Positions 44,440-57,540 of a stretch of DNA of 64,000 nucleotides are shown here, one piece after another. The position numbers and the translations under genes were made by a program. The stretch covers positions 2,108,001-2,172,000 of the forward strand of contig NC_091049.1 in assembly GCF_963966145.1 (NCBI RefSeq). Reading direction: 5' to 3'. Below the pieces are notes generated by a model. The model saw only the letters and a list, made by a program, of their open reading frames with translations, was not told where the DNA came from and did no database searches. Origin of the DNA: Tenebrio molitor. Lineage: Eukaryota; Arthropoda; Insecta; Coleoptera; Tenebrionidae. The number at the start of each line of letters is the position of its first letter. Position 1 is the first letter of the stretch.

Positions 44440-45050
44440 ACCCATTTCATTTTCTTCTGAAGTCAAAGTAACTTTTAACTTGACCTTGTAAAAAATACAA
44501 AAATTTTAGACATTTTAAGTAAGTACATACCTACTTAAGTAGGTATATGTGTATTAAAACTTCACTATTAGGTAGGATACAGCAAAAATAAAATTTTGTG
44601 AAGAATTATTTTTGTTTATGAGGTTGATACCTACTCCCTATTAGTACCTACCTGCTACGCGCAAGAATTAGAATCTGTAGCTATCTACTCGATCTAGTAA
44701 TGTGCAATCCAAAATTTTTTGTTGAAATTACCAACAAAATTAACATCTAGGTAGTACCTTTTTTTTGAAAAACCTTTGCTACTTCAGAAATTTTGAAAAC
44801 TCTAAAAAACTTATTTAGCAATTTGAACCAATAAGTAAAATACGAAACTCTTTTTTTTAAGAATGTACAAAATTAAATTTCCAAAAATTGTGATTAATTT
44901 TTTGTATTTTTTTAGTTTCTTTTTTTAATTTTTTTAAACACAAAAAACTGTAACAGCGACAAAAGTCCCGTCCCTTCGAAACTTTGACAAGCTAACAAGC
45001 AAAAACAATAGACATTTGTTTTCACCTCTCATCACAGTTTATTCTGAAAC
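44440..45050. other. AT-rich spacer
   Basis: Only short palindromes such as ACCTACTTAAGTAGGT (44529-44544). No gene. Confidence 0.4.
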
Positions 45051-45053
45051 ATA

Positions 45054-45965
45054 CAGGGTGTCCCAGAGTTGCGAAAAAGCTCCATAACTTGTTTGTTATT
45101 AAAAATATCAACTTTTTCTTTTTTCTAGATGATAGCTACGCTTCTATTGCACATTTGGAAAATGTTGCGGTATATATACAGGGTGTCCCAATATTATATC
45201 TAGGGTGCTATCTTAAAATCACTAAAATAATTAAATGTTTAATTGTTAAACACTGTTTTGTTGGTTGATTCATCTTTATGGAGTGACCATATTGTGTGAT
45301 TATCTTTTGTTAGGCCTACTAAATTTTTGTATTGTCTTTTTAACGGAAAAATTGCACCAAATTTAGCGATTTTAGCATAGCACCCTAGATTTTCAGATTC
45401 GACTATGCAAACCTCATATAGTTCAAAAGCCTGTCAAAAAAACTTTCGACCAGTGCAATAATAAATACGGGATGCCATTTGAAAAAAATGAGTTTTTGAT
45501 ATTTTTATTTCGTTATGTTTAAAATATCGCAGTAGGCATATGCGACTGAGCAGGTTGTTGAGTAAACACTCAGCAGATGCGGCAAACATTCAGAAATCAA
45601 ACAGCGTAAATCATTTTAATTTATATGCAACGATTTGGAAGGTACGAATTTTCGAAGGGACCCCTGCAATTCGAAATTCTTGTAAAAAAAGCGCCACCGA
45701 TCAAAAACGATGGCAGATATGTAACAACGACCTGTATAAATTTGATTCATAATTTTGCATAGAATTCAAAAATAAAATCAAACTGGGTAGGTTCCGTTTA
45801 AAAAAACATAACTTTAGTGTTTTTATAATATTGAGACACACTGTATATACCGCAATATTTTCCGAATGTGCAGTAGAAGCGTAGCTATCATCCAGAAAAA
45901 ACTAAAAGTTGATATCTTTAATAACAAACAAGTTATGGAGCATTTTCGAAACTCTGGGACACCTG
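45054..45965. mobile_element. Composite long-TIR element, 912 bp
   Basis: The outer ends (CAGGGTGTCCCAGAGTTGCG and its inverse) extend about 120 bp. A second pair (CAGGGTGTCCCAATATTAT at 45179 and the inverse ATATTGAGACACACTG ending about 45844) lies inside, so one element sits within another. TA lies on both sides of the outer element. The part 45205-45965 recurs inverted at 31875-32635. Confidence 0.75.
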
Positions 45966-45969
45966 TATG

Positions 45970-47770
45970 TTAACTGTCACGTGATTTTCATTCATAAATT
46001 CGCCGCTTATTCCAAGCTTCACTGGTAATACGTTTCAAATTCTAATAAGTGTACGTTTCTCAGCAGTGGGAGGTTTACAGGCACGAGCGCAGCGAGATTT
46101 GTAATCCCGTGCGCAAAAAATACTTTTTTTATTTGTGTAGCAAATTAAGCAAAACTTAGTTATGTGCAAGTGTACTAGAGTGTGAAATAAAGTTCCCAAA
46201 GTGTAAAATAAAGTAGGTAGGTACTTCATTTCACGCTTTGGAAGAATGCCAACTTTAGACGCATAATATTCATTACAAAGCAAACAAAAAATTATACCAT
46301 CTAGGTAATTTTGAGAGTTGTTTCTACCGGTACGAATCAATCTACGACTCGACCTTTATTTTTCACGGCCCACTAGACTCACACAGTTGCTTCGTCACGT
46401 GATCTCATTGTGTGTATTTATGAAAATTTAGTTATTATAATTATATTATTATCATTCTTCTTTTTATTTATTAAAATATATTATTGCACAGGACTAACTG
46501 TACAAAAAATAATCTTACGATCTGATTGCTTCGACAATCGGTTGTTAAATATCAAATAATAGGAAACAGTTATGAATTTTATTACTGTACTTGTGTTTAA
46601 GAATTTACAACTTTCAGAAATACAAAATGTATTGCTGGGCAAGATAAATAAAAACAGTTTGTCAGTTGTAGAGCTTGGAACTGGACGTTGCACAACACCA
46701 ACCAATGAGATCTTCAGTTTTTTTCTTCACAGTACTGAAGCATTCAAGAAGAAACGAAGATGCGGATTTTGTTACTCACTATTCCACCGAGCTGCCTAAA
46801 ATTCTGGACTAGTTTAAACAAGTCCAGATAAAATTTTCCTGTCCCTCTCGTTCTAACATTTATTGATGTGCATATTTACGAGTGCAGCTTAATTTCTGAC
46901 ACATCAGTGACATCATAAATCCTAGCTGGGTTTATAAATTACCCTTGATGCGTGCATGCACGTATTTGCGATATTACGTGATGGTGTTATCAAAGATAGT
47001 GTAACTTATTTCGCAAATATTTAACTTGCGGTCATGTTCGACTAAATTAGATTTCAAAATTTATTGGATTATGGAAAACGTCAAAACGAGCTACCGGGAA
47101 AATAAACAAAACATGTGAAGAACAACAGACAATTGATTGTACTGGGCGCGCAATGTGTACAAAAATATGAATAGGTACCTAATAGTCCAAGTCTTAGTTT
47201 TCTCTAAATAATTGTATGGTTTTCTTCCGGCTTGGTAAACGTCGTCATAAAAGTGGTCGGAAACTTGGAAAATATTTCTGGAATTTTTCAGAGCAGAATT
47301 ACATTGAAAAATAGGAATACATTGCGTTTCACAATAACTGTATAATATACAGGGTGAAATTAAATGCATAATGATATGTAAACCATAGTATCTTTAATAA
47401 TAAGTGAATAAACCGAAAAATAATTGAAATCTTAACGAATTGCCAACTGAAATTTTTGGTCAGCGCCTACTCTATTTTTTTTTTTTCGATCTCACGGTAT
47501 ATAACTGTGGCTCAAACACGTAGCGGCAATCATATAAAATCATACACGCACCATACCATGATAACACAGGCCTGCAAAACAAAACTTTTTAATCGATGTT
47601 TTGATTTTGATAACTGATTTTGTATAACATTGGAGTCCTGATTACAAAAATACAATTCATTTTTTTGTATCACGTCAGGTTTTTTCACAATTAACAAAAA
47701 AAAATTATGCAATTTATTTAGGAAAATAAGATGTTTATAATAATTCTTGGTTAATAATCTAACTAATTTT
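45970..47770. other. Spacer without supported gene
   Basis: AT-rich sequence. An ACGAGCGCAGCGAG centre with TTGTAATCCCGTGCG near 46080-46110 marks another CG-centred hairpin relic, and similar TTGTAATCCCACGCG sequence lies at 58612. An isolated ATACAGGGTG lies at 47350. Confidence 0.4.
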
Positions 47771-47774
47771 TTTA

Positions 47775-48590
47775 TTCCTTATGAGAATGGCATCTTTAAC
47801 GCTTTGTGAGGAAACTTCTTTTAATTGATTGCCTGCTGTATATTTTTTTTGGGTACATCGCGCTGTAACATCCAGCAAAAGTCTACCATCATTGATACGC
47901 TCCATCTTCCTTGATATGACCTCTCCATTTGTTTTATATCTTGATCAAGACGTTCCCCTTGTTCCTCGCTGACAGCACCAAGATTTTTAGGAAAAAGATT
48001 AAGTGCGAAAAGAGGAAATTCACTTTCAAACTCATATTACATCCCAAGATGTGAAAATTTTTAAACATGATTCTTACAATATTTTCGTAGTCTTCATCTT
48101 TGTGATTTCCAAGCAATTTTTCTATGACGTTCTTAAATGCCGTCCAGGCATTCCTTTCAACAACATTCATAGAATTTTGAAAATCATTACCTTTGTACAA
48201 AGATCTTATTTGAGGTCCTAACCTCTTTTCATTTGGCATTGGAGAGATCTGGTAACTTTGTACATTAATACTTGAAACATTGTCCATTTTTATCAAGAGG
48301 CTTTACAAATTGCTTCATCAAACAAAGTTTGATATGCATTGGTGGTACCTAATACTACTTTTTTAGGATACAACTAAATTATTTTTTATTATTGCTTCCC
48401 GGTACAAGTCTAGTTCTTAAAGGCCACATCTTTTGAGTCCAATGCTTGTATCGTGCCCGGCAGTCCCACTCGCAAATAAAACAAGGAAATTTCGAATATC
48501 CATATTGTTGTCCGATATTACAATATCGAAATTTTGAAATAATTCATTCATTCTAGGTGAACATTTCAATTTTAAGAAAAAACAATTTGT
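47775..48590 (-). pseudogene. Decayed ORF of a widespread insect mobile-element family
   Basis: Minus-strand frames joined across at least three breaks read GQQYGYSKFPCFICEWDCRA (about 48530), VPPMHIKLCLMKQFVKPL (about 48350), then the longest frame (48296-47934) with LGNHKDEDYENIV..LGCNMSLKVNFLFSHL, and, after another break, DIKQMERSYQGRWSVSMMVD. From memory this order is typical of a conserved repeat-encoded protein found in many insect and cnidarian genomes. Its biochemical role is unknown to me. The breaks make it a relic. Confidence 0.65.
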
Positions 48591-48599
48591 GAAAAAACT

Positions 48600-49750
48600 A
48601 GACGTGATAGCGCAAAACCAAAATCATTTTCGTAATCAGGGGGTCGAAATTGTTCAGAAACTGTCAATTTTATGCAAACATCGAAATCAGTGCAGGCTTG
48701 TGTAATCATCAAAATCAATTTATTAGAATGGATGATAGACTCACCACAACACTAACAAAACAGTGATACACTCACATTGTGTAAATTAACAGCACTATCT
48801 CTTATGGGAAGTTATTGGGCTTTGCACTGTTCCACAGCTCGTATTGGACTAATTTGGAATTATGAAATGGGTCTCGCGGTCAAAAACAGTTCAGATTTGT
48901 TATGGTCTTAGACTCTCACCCCAACGGTAGAATACAAGAAGGTCACAAACATAAATCTTTCTCAAGTTTTCTTTAACTGTCTGACAAAACATATCCATCT
49001 ACAACAAATAAATCAGCAATTGAAAATTAATTATGAGAAAGTGTTCCTTGAAGACGGCTTAACACCAAGGCAACAGTTGGCAACAAGTAGTAGGTATACT
49101 ACAGTTTGTGGTAATGTCGTCTCATTCTCCCACGCAGGGGTGGTCGTCTTTCTTTGGGAAAAGGGTGGCTCTACCCCGCAACAAGCACCAAGACTTGTTC
49201 ACAAAAAACACTCACTTGTCCCGAAAAAATAAACAGAAACATTGGATTTTCTTTACGTTGCACATAATTTAAATTTGTCTAAATAAATCAGGAATACGGG
49301 CTAACAAATGTTTACCCAAACCACTTCAGCTTTTTTCGGGGAAGTACCGGCGATAAGGTCATCGCCGTATAATAACCCTTGACAATGACTTCGTTAAAAA
49401 TGTTTTTAGTTTCAAAAAGAACAAAAACTCTAAATTGAGGAAAAAATGAAAAAACTACCGAAAATTGATAGATACAATTTTAACAAAAAAAAGTGATGTG
49501 GCTAGTGTTCAAATTAGTACACGGAGTACACCTGATCCAGAACCGTCTACTTCTGGTATTGGAAAAAGTACAGAATATTTTGATGGTAAGGTTAATTAAT
49601 TGTTGATTATATCAATAAAATTTCAATATCAGAGAAAAAAATAAACAACTTGCGGATTCAGAATTGGAAATATTATCAACTTTTGAAGAGCAATCTACAC
49701 AAAAGATCCGTAACATAAAATTAATTTTACTCGTATTTTAACACTATTTT
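48600..49750. other. Spacer without supported gene
   Basis: No recognisable coding frame; the 70-codon frame at 49020-49232 has no domain or splice context. Confidence 0.4.
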
Positions 49751-49751
49751 A

Positions 49752-50540
49752 CACTATTTTAACGCAAATTTCAGAATGTTTTAAAATTATGTTTCTACTT
49801 TCATGTATTGTGATAAACGCAGTAATTTCAATATCAAGTTTGTCTTTTTACGAAGAATAATTAAAACTTTACTGTAGACTACTTTTTTCTTCGACTATAT
49901 AAACATAAGATACGATAAGAAACTAACACTATGATCACTTACCAATTCATGAAAATACGCCAACATAACACTTTTATTTTCAGTTGTAACCTTATTTAGA
50001 TCCTCCTATTGTTTGATTGTCTCGTTTGATTTCAGACACCTGCCTTTTGATTTTTCCGGTATTAAGCTATTTGAAGCTTGTTCTGCTTCATTTAAGACAT
50101 CTTCCGGTAAAACACAATCATTCAAACACATTTTGAGAAATTGCTAGTTTTATAAACAACCAAATGTAACTATGACACCTGAACATATCATGCAAACGCG
50201 ATTTCCAACTCGAAAAAACTTTTTTTGTGCTTAACAGGCTTAAAAATGATAATAGGGGTTGATTTTTGTGGGTGTCAAGCGGCGAAGGTGACGATATACT
50301 CAGAGGATGAAATAGGGGTGAAGCGGTGAAGGTGAGGGTATTTCCAACTCGAAAAAACTGTCTTTTTTTCTTAACACGGTTGAAAATGGTTGAAATGGTT
50401 TTTGTAAAATTAAAGCAGACAGTAATTTTTTTCTTGTTTTGAAGATCAAGTGTACAAAATTTCATCAAGATCGGAGTAAAACTGTAGATTTGCATACAAA
50501 ATATACAAACAAACAGACATTCAGTTTTATATATATATAG
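49752..50540 (-). mobile_element. Crypton-like repeat, left copy
   Basis: Same family and orientation as 12149-12960 but without the terminal CTAGCTTTTACCCGCGG segment. The exon-like stretch and its in-frame stop are present. It ends with TCAGTTTTATATA just before the hAT relic. Confidence 0.65.
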
Positions 50541-50582
50541 ATTAAAAAATAATGTAGGTATGTATATGTTTTTTTTTTTTTA

Positions 50583-52731
50583 GTTTCTTCGGAAAGTATA
50601 GAAATAGATAATGCGCATATTACAGACCGTGGCCGTTTTACCTCAGGTTTGACAGATGCAGATAAGCATTTTATTATTTCAAATGGACTTTGCAGACATC
50701 TCGGCCCATACCAAAAAGATAAAACTAATAGAAAATTTTCAGATTTTTATTATACAAAAATTAGTACTTCAAGAATAAAGACTGATAGAATGTGGTTCTG
50801 TTATTTCAAATTACTTGATAAATGTTATTGTCAGCCCTGCTAGTTATTTTCGAAGCAACAAAATGCTCTAAGTACAGGGTTTAACGATTGGATACATTTA
50901 AACCAAGTAATTAAACGACATGAGGAAAATTATGAACAAACAATTGACTCTGAAAATCAAAAAGTAATTCTTGAAGAAATTTCAGTTTGGAAAAAAAATT
51001 CTGAAACGTGTCATTGATGTTTCACTTTTGTTGGCTTCCTGTAACATGCCCTTTCGTGGACATAATGAAAATATTGATTCAAAAAATCCGGGAATGTTTT
51101 TATCTGTTATAAATCTTCTCTCTAAATACGACCCTGTTTTACGAAATCTTTTAGAAAATTGAACTAAAAAATCTGTTACTTATCTAAGCCCAAATATACA
51201 AAATGAAGTAATACATTTATTAGCTAATTCGATTCAACAAGAACTAGTTAATAAAATTAATGCAAGTTCATTTTATTCCATTATTATTGACAGTACTCAA
51301 GATATCTCCAAAGTTGACCAGTTAAGTTTAATAGGTATTTCGTTATGTAGAAATTGTGCACTCAAATAATGTTGTAACAGAGATTATTATAAACGAGTCG
51401 TTTTTAGGATTTGTTCCTGTCGAAAACCAATCTGCAGATACAATATCGAATAAAATAATATCTCACTTAATAATTTAAATATTTCTATTAATAAATTACG
51501 TGGGCAGGGGTATGATGGAGCAGCAATTATGAGTGATATTTACAATGGCGTTCAAGCCAAAATTTCAAAAAAAGTTGAAAATGCCCCATATGTTCATTGT
51601 GCGGCTCATAGTTTAAATTTAATTTTAAACGATGCCGTAAAAAATGTAGACAGTTAGAAATTTTTTTGATTTTGTTGAAAAGATTTATACCTATTTTGGT
51701 AATAGTATTTTAAGATGGGGTTTATTAGGTATATTTCGACAAAGATATTAAAAAAATAAAATTAAAAAAACTTGTGCCTACGAGGTGGTCTACACGACAC
51801 GATGCTCTGCATGCAGAGCGATACAAGTATTCAGATATTTTAAAAACACTAACAAAAATAATTTTAACTTCAAAATTAAAAGCCGAAATTGATGAAGCTA
51901 AAGCTTTAAAAAAAACATTGGAAACATATGAAACGGTATTTTTGATTGTTCTAGAAAGTAAAATATTACAAATTATTATAGATGTTGTATCTAAATTATT
52001 ACAAAGAGAAAATCAAAATATTGGCCAAGCCGCAAAACTTTTCACATATCAACAAATGAAAGAACTTCGCACGCAATTTGTTGAATTAAACAATACAGCT
52101 AAAACGTTAGCTGCAAAGTGGGGGACATCAACAAAATTTATACAAAAAAGAGCTTCTCGACCAAAACTTTTTTTTGACGAATCTCGTAATTCTTACCAAA
52201 TTGAAACAGGCGAAGATTTTTTTAGGATTAATGTTTTTTTAAGGACTGTAGACAAATAGAAACGAAATCAAATAGTATTTCCTATATACCTAAATAAAAC
52301 ATTTCAAATTTTAAATACATACTCAAATTTTATTAAATACATCAGACGATGAACTACATAAAATGTGTCAAGAATTCCACCTCATGTATAAAAATGACAT
52401 TTCCGAATCAATTTGTTTACAAGTACATACTAACATTTAAACAGTGTTTTAAAAACGATATTTCAGAAATTAGTTCTGTTAAAGATCTGTTAAACTTTAT
52501 TTTAATAAAAAAAATTTCCTTAAGCAGTAGCTTTTCTGAAATAACAGTGGCCTCTGTAGAACGATTCTTTTCCAAACTGAAATTAATTAAGAATTATTTA
52601 AGAAACATAATGACCCAACAAAGACTGTCTAATCTGGCCATTATTTCAATAGAAAACAAAGTGGCAAAAAGTTTAGACGTATCTAATCTAGTTACGTCTT
52701 TTGCAACAGCAGAAGCGAGAAAGAAGTTTTA
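50583..52731 (+). pseudogene. hAT-like transposase relic (TTF/ZMYM1-like finger, DUF4371-like region, hAT dimerisation end)
   Basis: Several frames in order resemble one protein. First a TTF-type finger region with KCYCQPC, a stop and then LFSK..GFNDWIHLNQVIKRHEE. Next comes ASCNMPFRGHNENIDS..FLSVINLLSKYDP (DUF4371 type), then SSFYSIIIDSTQDISKVDQL with the first acidic residues, GQGYDGAAIMS..PYVHCAAHSLNLIL, then PTRWSTRHDAL (51774-52259). Last is ASVERFFSKLKLIKNYLRN..RLSNLAIISIE, the C-terminal dimerisation block (52349-52732). At least five frameshifts or stops separate the parts, so it cannot encode a full transposase. Confidence 0.8.
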
Positions 52732-52784
52732 AAAGTAAATACCAATTATAGCGTTTATTATTTTATAGTGTTTATTTTTTTTAT

Positions 52785-53590
52785 ATAAAACTGAATGTCT
52801 GTTTGTTTGTATATTTTGTATGCAAATCTACACTTTTACTCCGATCTTGATGAAATTTTGTACACTTGATCTTCAAAACAAGAAGAAAATTACTGTCTAC
52901 TTTAATTTTACAAAAACCAACCCCTACTATCATTTTCAACCCTGTTAAGAAAAAAAGAGAGTTTTTTTCGAGTTGGAAATACCCTCACATTCGCCGCTTC
53001 ACCCCTATTTCATCCTCTGAGTATATCGTCACCTTCGCCGCTTGACACCCACAAAAAGCAACCCCTATTATCATTTTTAAGCCTGTTAAGCACAAAAAAA
53101 GTTTTTTCGAGTTGGAAATCACGTTTGCATGATATGTTCAGGTGTCATAGTTACATTTGCTTGTTTGTAAAAGTAGCAATTTCGCAAAATGTGTTTGAAT
53201 GATTGTGTTTTACCGGAAGATGTCTTAAATAAAGCAGAACAAGCTTCAAATAGTTTAATACCGGAAAAATCAAAAGGCAGGTATCTGAAATCAAACGAGA
53301 CAATCAAACAATAGGAAGATCTAAATAAGGTTACAACTGAAAATAAAAGTGTTATGTTGGCGTATTTTCATGAATTGGTAAGTGATCATAGTGTTAGTTT
53401 CTTATCGTATTGATCTTCTTGTTTATATAATCGAAGAAAAAAGTAGTCTACAGTAAAGTTTTAATTATTCTTCGTAAAAAGACAAACTTCATTTTGAAAT
53501 TACTGCGTTTATCACAATACATGAAAGTAGAAACATAATTTTAAAACATTCTGAAATTTGCGGGCAAAGCCACGGGTAAAAGCTAGTCCT
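52785..53590 (+). mobile_element. Crypton-like repeat, right copy (inverted relative to the left)
   Basis: Reverse orientation of 49752-50540, with the complete CGGGTAAAAGCTAGT outer end. The exon-like stretch at 53189-53377 reads MCLNDCVLPEDVLNKAEQ..SLIPEKSKGRY, stop, EDLNKVTTENKSVMLAYFHEL and a GTAAGT donor. Confidence 0.65.
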
Positions 53591-53599
53591 CAATAAACA

Positions 53600-55470
53600 T
53601 TACTGTTTTTTCATTTGACCATTCAATTTTGCTTACTTTTCCACTTGTTGTGGATAGACGTGCCACAGGCAGCAACAGGCTATTTTTGTGGCACGGTCGC
53701 ACGCTACAGTGGCAACACTTGTTAACATGTTGCCAATTGTTGCTTTGTTATAAGGCCGCCTTTACAAACATTATCTTTCGGCCTATTATGCAGTGTCGCG
53801 GGCAATGAAATTTGTGAAGAAACAAGTGAATATTAATAAGTACAGTCATTTCATGACCATTTTGAAGAGAAAGAAAAAAGTATGCAAACGTAACTAATTA
53901 AAAATATAATATTTTTGATTTTCCTTTTACTAACAGCAAATAAGAAAACAAAAATGTCTCGACAATTGTGACTGAAAATATCTTGCACTTTGACCGAACT
54001 ATACAGATCACGGACGCTTTTTTGTCGAATATAGAAACAGCAAATGTATTAAATATCATGTTAGAATAAATACATTTGGGAAGATGCCAGAGATTATTGC
54101 TTCGTTTCTCACATTACCAATTCACAAAGAATGTAGAGGGGATCGTTTGCTGAGGTCTCTACGTCATCACTTGCAGACTCAGGAGCGGACTTTTCAACTG
54201 TCATGCTGGTTGGAGGGCGAAGACAGCTGCCAAGGGGTAGATTTACACCTCTCGCGAAAACAAAAACAAAAATAGCTTCTAGAACTCTGGAAGAAAAAGA
54301 AAATATGGAAGCTTCAACAAACATTAACAATCAAGCATTAAAAGTTATTTGTTAGCAAAATTTTGTTAGGGGTGACCTCGTCTGGCGTTAATTTGTCTAA
54401 ATGCAAATCATGCTTAACTGATATTTATAGTTTTGTTGTGTTGTTTAAACAAATTTTGATAACTTTATTTTTTCATTATTTGTGCAAATAAAATGAGTTG
54501 GGTAATGAATTCATTACCTCACTAGTGTGACAATGAACTGAATTACCTAACGCCAATGAATCACACAATAAGACGTTACTCAACAATGCGTTGTATAAAT
54601 TAGAAAAAATGATCAAAATATTTGTTGTTCAATATCTGTTGATGATAAATCGTATAAGGAATCATAGTCGATGTTTTTAAAATACACGTACGAAAAAAAC
54701 TGGTATAAATCGTTAATAAAAATTTGGTATACATACTTATCTAATAAACATCTTTTAGTTTTCGAGATAAAAATAGATATCTAAAAAATTGTTGGAAATT
54801 TCCAGGACACTGCTGAACTAAAGGTGATTAATAATCTAGTCCTAGTAGCTTCGCAACAATAATAAAATGTGAATTGTAAACACTCGCGTTAGATTAAATT
54901 TTACAAATTAAAATGGAACATTGTTTTGGTTTTCGGAAGGACCTCATCAGGAGCCGCTCGTGATACGCAACGTCTTTGCCACTTTTTCCTTTTCCATATA
55001 TTTTTCATTCAACAAAAATAATCAAAGAGGAAAAGGCTAATTTTATCCCATGCATTACACTTAATTAAGAAAGTGTTTGCTGAACGTTTTGGAACCCCCC
55101 AACACCCCAAAACCGTTTCGTACGTCCATTTCAAAAACACCTACAATATTGTAACGTGTATTGTGTAACGAGTGGCGTAAAGTGCCAATTTCTCACGAGT
55201 GTGAAATACGCCTTGCCGCACGTATTAGGTACACTTTGTACTACTTGTTCTACGATAATGTAAATAACTGATCAAGTAAGTTCATTAATAAATCAACATA
55301 ACAAACACAAATGACAGTTTAATTTAGTTGTCATTTGACAAGCATGCGCAAAGTGGAAAATTTTACTCGCAACCATTTCTACACGCTGCGAGTAATGTCG
55401 TCATTTAAATCATGAGAAAAATGCATCTGTACAAAATGATCACAAAATCAAGAACATTCGAATATATTTT
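53600..55470. other. Spacer without supported gene
   Basis: Contains a loose palindrome around GTGCCACAGG..TTTTTGTGGCAC (53660-53700). A frame of about 60 codons near 54160-54350 (STSSLADSGADFSTVMLVGG..) has no recognised domain. Confidence 0.35.
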
Positions 55471-55544
55471 AGCAAATACCTAAAGAAAAATATATTTGGA
55501 TGTTTTTTTATTGTTTTTTTGCAAATTGTTATCTCGTAGTCTTT

Positions 55545-55700
55545 TAGGGGCTAGATCTGGTGAATAGAGCGGAAATGTATTCACACCGTAACTAATAATT
55601 GCTAAATATTCCTCAAAGTCGACTTGTTGAATGGAGATTAAAAATGGCGGTACCCACCGGGCAGCCATCTTTTTTAAGCCCAAATCATCCAACAAATTCT
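55545..55700 (-). pseudogene. mariner transposase relic
   Basis: The minus frame reads DDLGLKKMAARWVPPFL and, after a deletion, YSPDLAP. The first matches the mariner LG-x-RK-x-ARWVP block; the second is the conserved YSPDLAP around the later catalytic aspartate region. The intervening catalytic part is missing. Confidence 0.7.
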
Positions 55701-55779
55701 CTGCTACGTATCCACAGAAAAGGCCTACTATAAATTTTACTGTGATCTGGAATAGCAGAAAGAATGTCAATAAAGAAGA

Positions 55780-57540
55780 TGTAAATCAGTGGCGTACTAA
55801 GCCTGGATGGAGGGAGTGACTCCAGCGGCACGTTAAAAAAAATATAATTTAAACAAGATTGTTATTTGTATTGTTTCTAATTCAGTCTTGACAAGATTAT
55901 AAATCTTCTTTTTGGTTTTTTTTTTATATCACTTTTACGCAACACGCACAAAACAACAAATAACAATCAATCAAAATCGCATCGTCCCGCAATTTAATTG
56001 TCACGATAACGAGATAAAATATTTTGATTCGTTTTGCAACACCCACGTTATCACCGAATTTATCGCGTCGGAACGCGATATTTTATTATTACCGTCTCTC
56101 CATGCCCTCTTCGTTCGATACGGCACGATGATCCTTCACTTTTATTGAAATCGGTTCCGCTTCGATTTTCGGTCTGTTCCCTTGTTACATCCGCTATTAT
56201 TGGGTTATTACAGAATGACGTCGACAAAAATGCACTCTCCTCAAATACACCGACGAACGATCGAACGCTATTTGACATTCACATTTTTTATCACAAATTA
56301 TTTATCGCGGGAATTTCCCAACACGCGGATATACACAGTGATTCATTTAACAAGGCTCCAAAGCGCATCTGATGACGTCGTGGTTGTTGTTTACTCAGCA
56401 CCGACCCAGATAAGAAAATAAGTTTTCAAAATAAACAAGCGCAAAATTTAATTGACTTGTTTAGGTGTAGGTACATCTCGCGGCGCCAAATTGGCGCCAT
56501 TTTGCCAACACAAGTCGTCACGTGTTCTGTGAGAGTTCTTGATCTCTTAAAAAGTTTCTGGACAAGCTCTCTGGGTCCTACGAATAACAAGAAAAAACTG
56601 ATTATAATAAATGCGTGTTTATTAAAATCAGTAGGTATTTATTTAGTTTACAAACGAGAATGTATTAATTCTGGTTCCACCCTGGACATTCCCTTTAAAG
56701 GACAACATTAAAAAGCTCACATCAGGGACTTAATAATAAAAGGATCAAAGGCACCAGCGCGAGCGACGATCGATACGAAAGCTCAAATGTGGCGACGAAG
56801 AGTAATGAAGCTTCGGAATCGACGAAAGCTTATTAGCACACAAAGGGACAAGATACAATTTTTTTGTTGAGATTAAAAAAAAAAACCAAAAACGTGTTGA
56901 GCAAAAAAATTGCAATACTATGAAAATTCTTTGGTGTGGCGTTCGGCAGGGGTCCAGCCTCGCCCCGCAGCTCTTCACCTGTTCGCCCGGCAGTATTTAT
57001 TGATTTGAATTTGTCGGCTCGATTTAAATATTTGGACGCGTGGTCAAGTGGACGACCACGAAAACAAGTTGTTCAGGTATTAATCATCGTTTATTTGCCA
57101 ACCTCTCAATTAAGAGTCGGGTGTTATATTTGGATGTGAAATGCAAATAGGAATTGAGGCGGTTAATCTTCTCATCTAGTTTACATTTGCATATTGTATG
57201 AATAACGTTTTTTGCGTGCATGTGTCTTTTCGGAAAATTCCTCAAGGTGAACTCGTCCTCGAGTTAATGTATTCGTGAATTGTTCCGACACAAACACTTT
57301 TTGTCGTTGTTATCTCTCCGGCAAATATTATCATCATCGTCTGAAGAAAACGAAGAAGAGACGGTTTTACGAAAGCTTCGAAAGCGCAAATTTGGCGAAG
57401 AAATCTTCCCTTTTTGCTTTAGAAAACATAGAACAATCCAAAGTAAACGTCGTCAATTGGATTCGGTTCTTCATTGTGACGGTCTGATCTTCACAGTGTT
57501 GCCAAAAAGTGTTCTTTTTGAACAAAAAGTGATTTCTTTT
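55780..57540. other. Spacer without supported gene
   Basis: Contains CGGCGCCAAATTGGCGCC (56480-56497), a perfect palindrome followed by GCCATTTTGCC. Frames at 57275-57543 start in SSSSEENEEE-type sequence but match no domain that I know. Confidence 0.35.

Noticed and set aside
54160..54357. Frame with STSSLADSGADFSTVMLVGG and RGRFTPLAKTKTK
   Set aside because: It looks protein-like, but I recognise no family, the upstream side is closed by a stop, and no clear splice acceptor fixes it. Could be a decayed transposon fragment.
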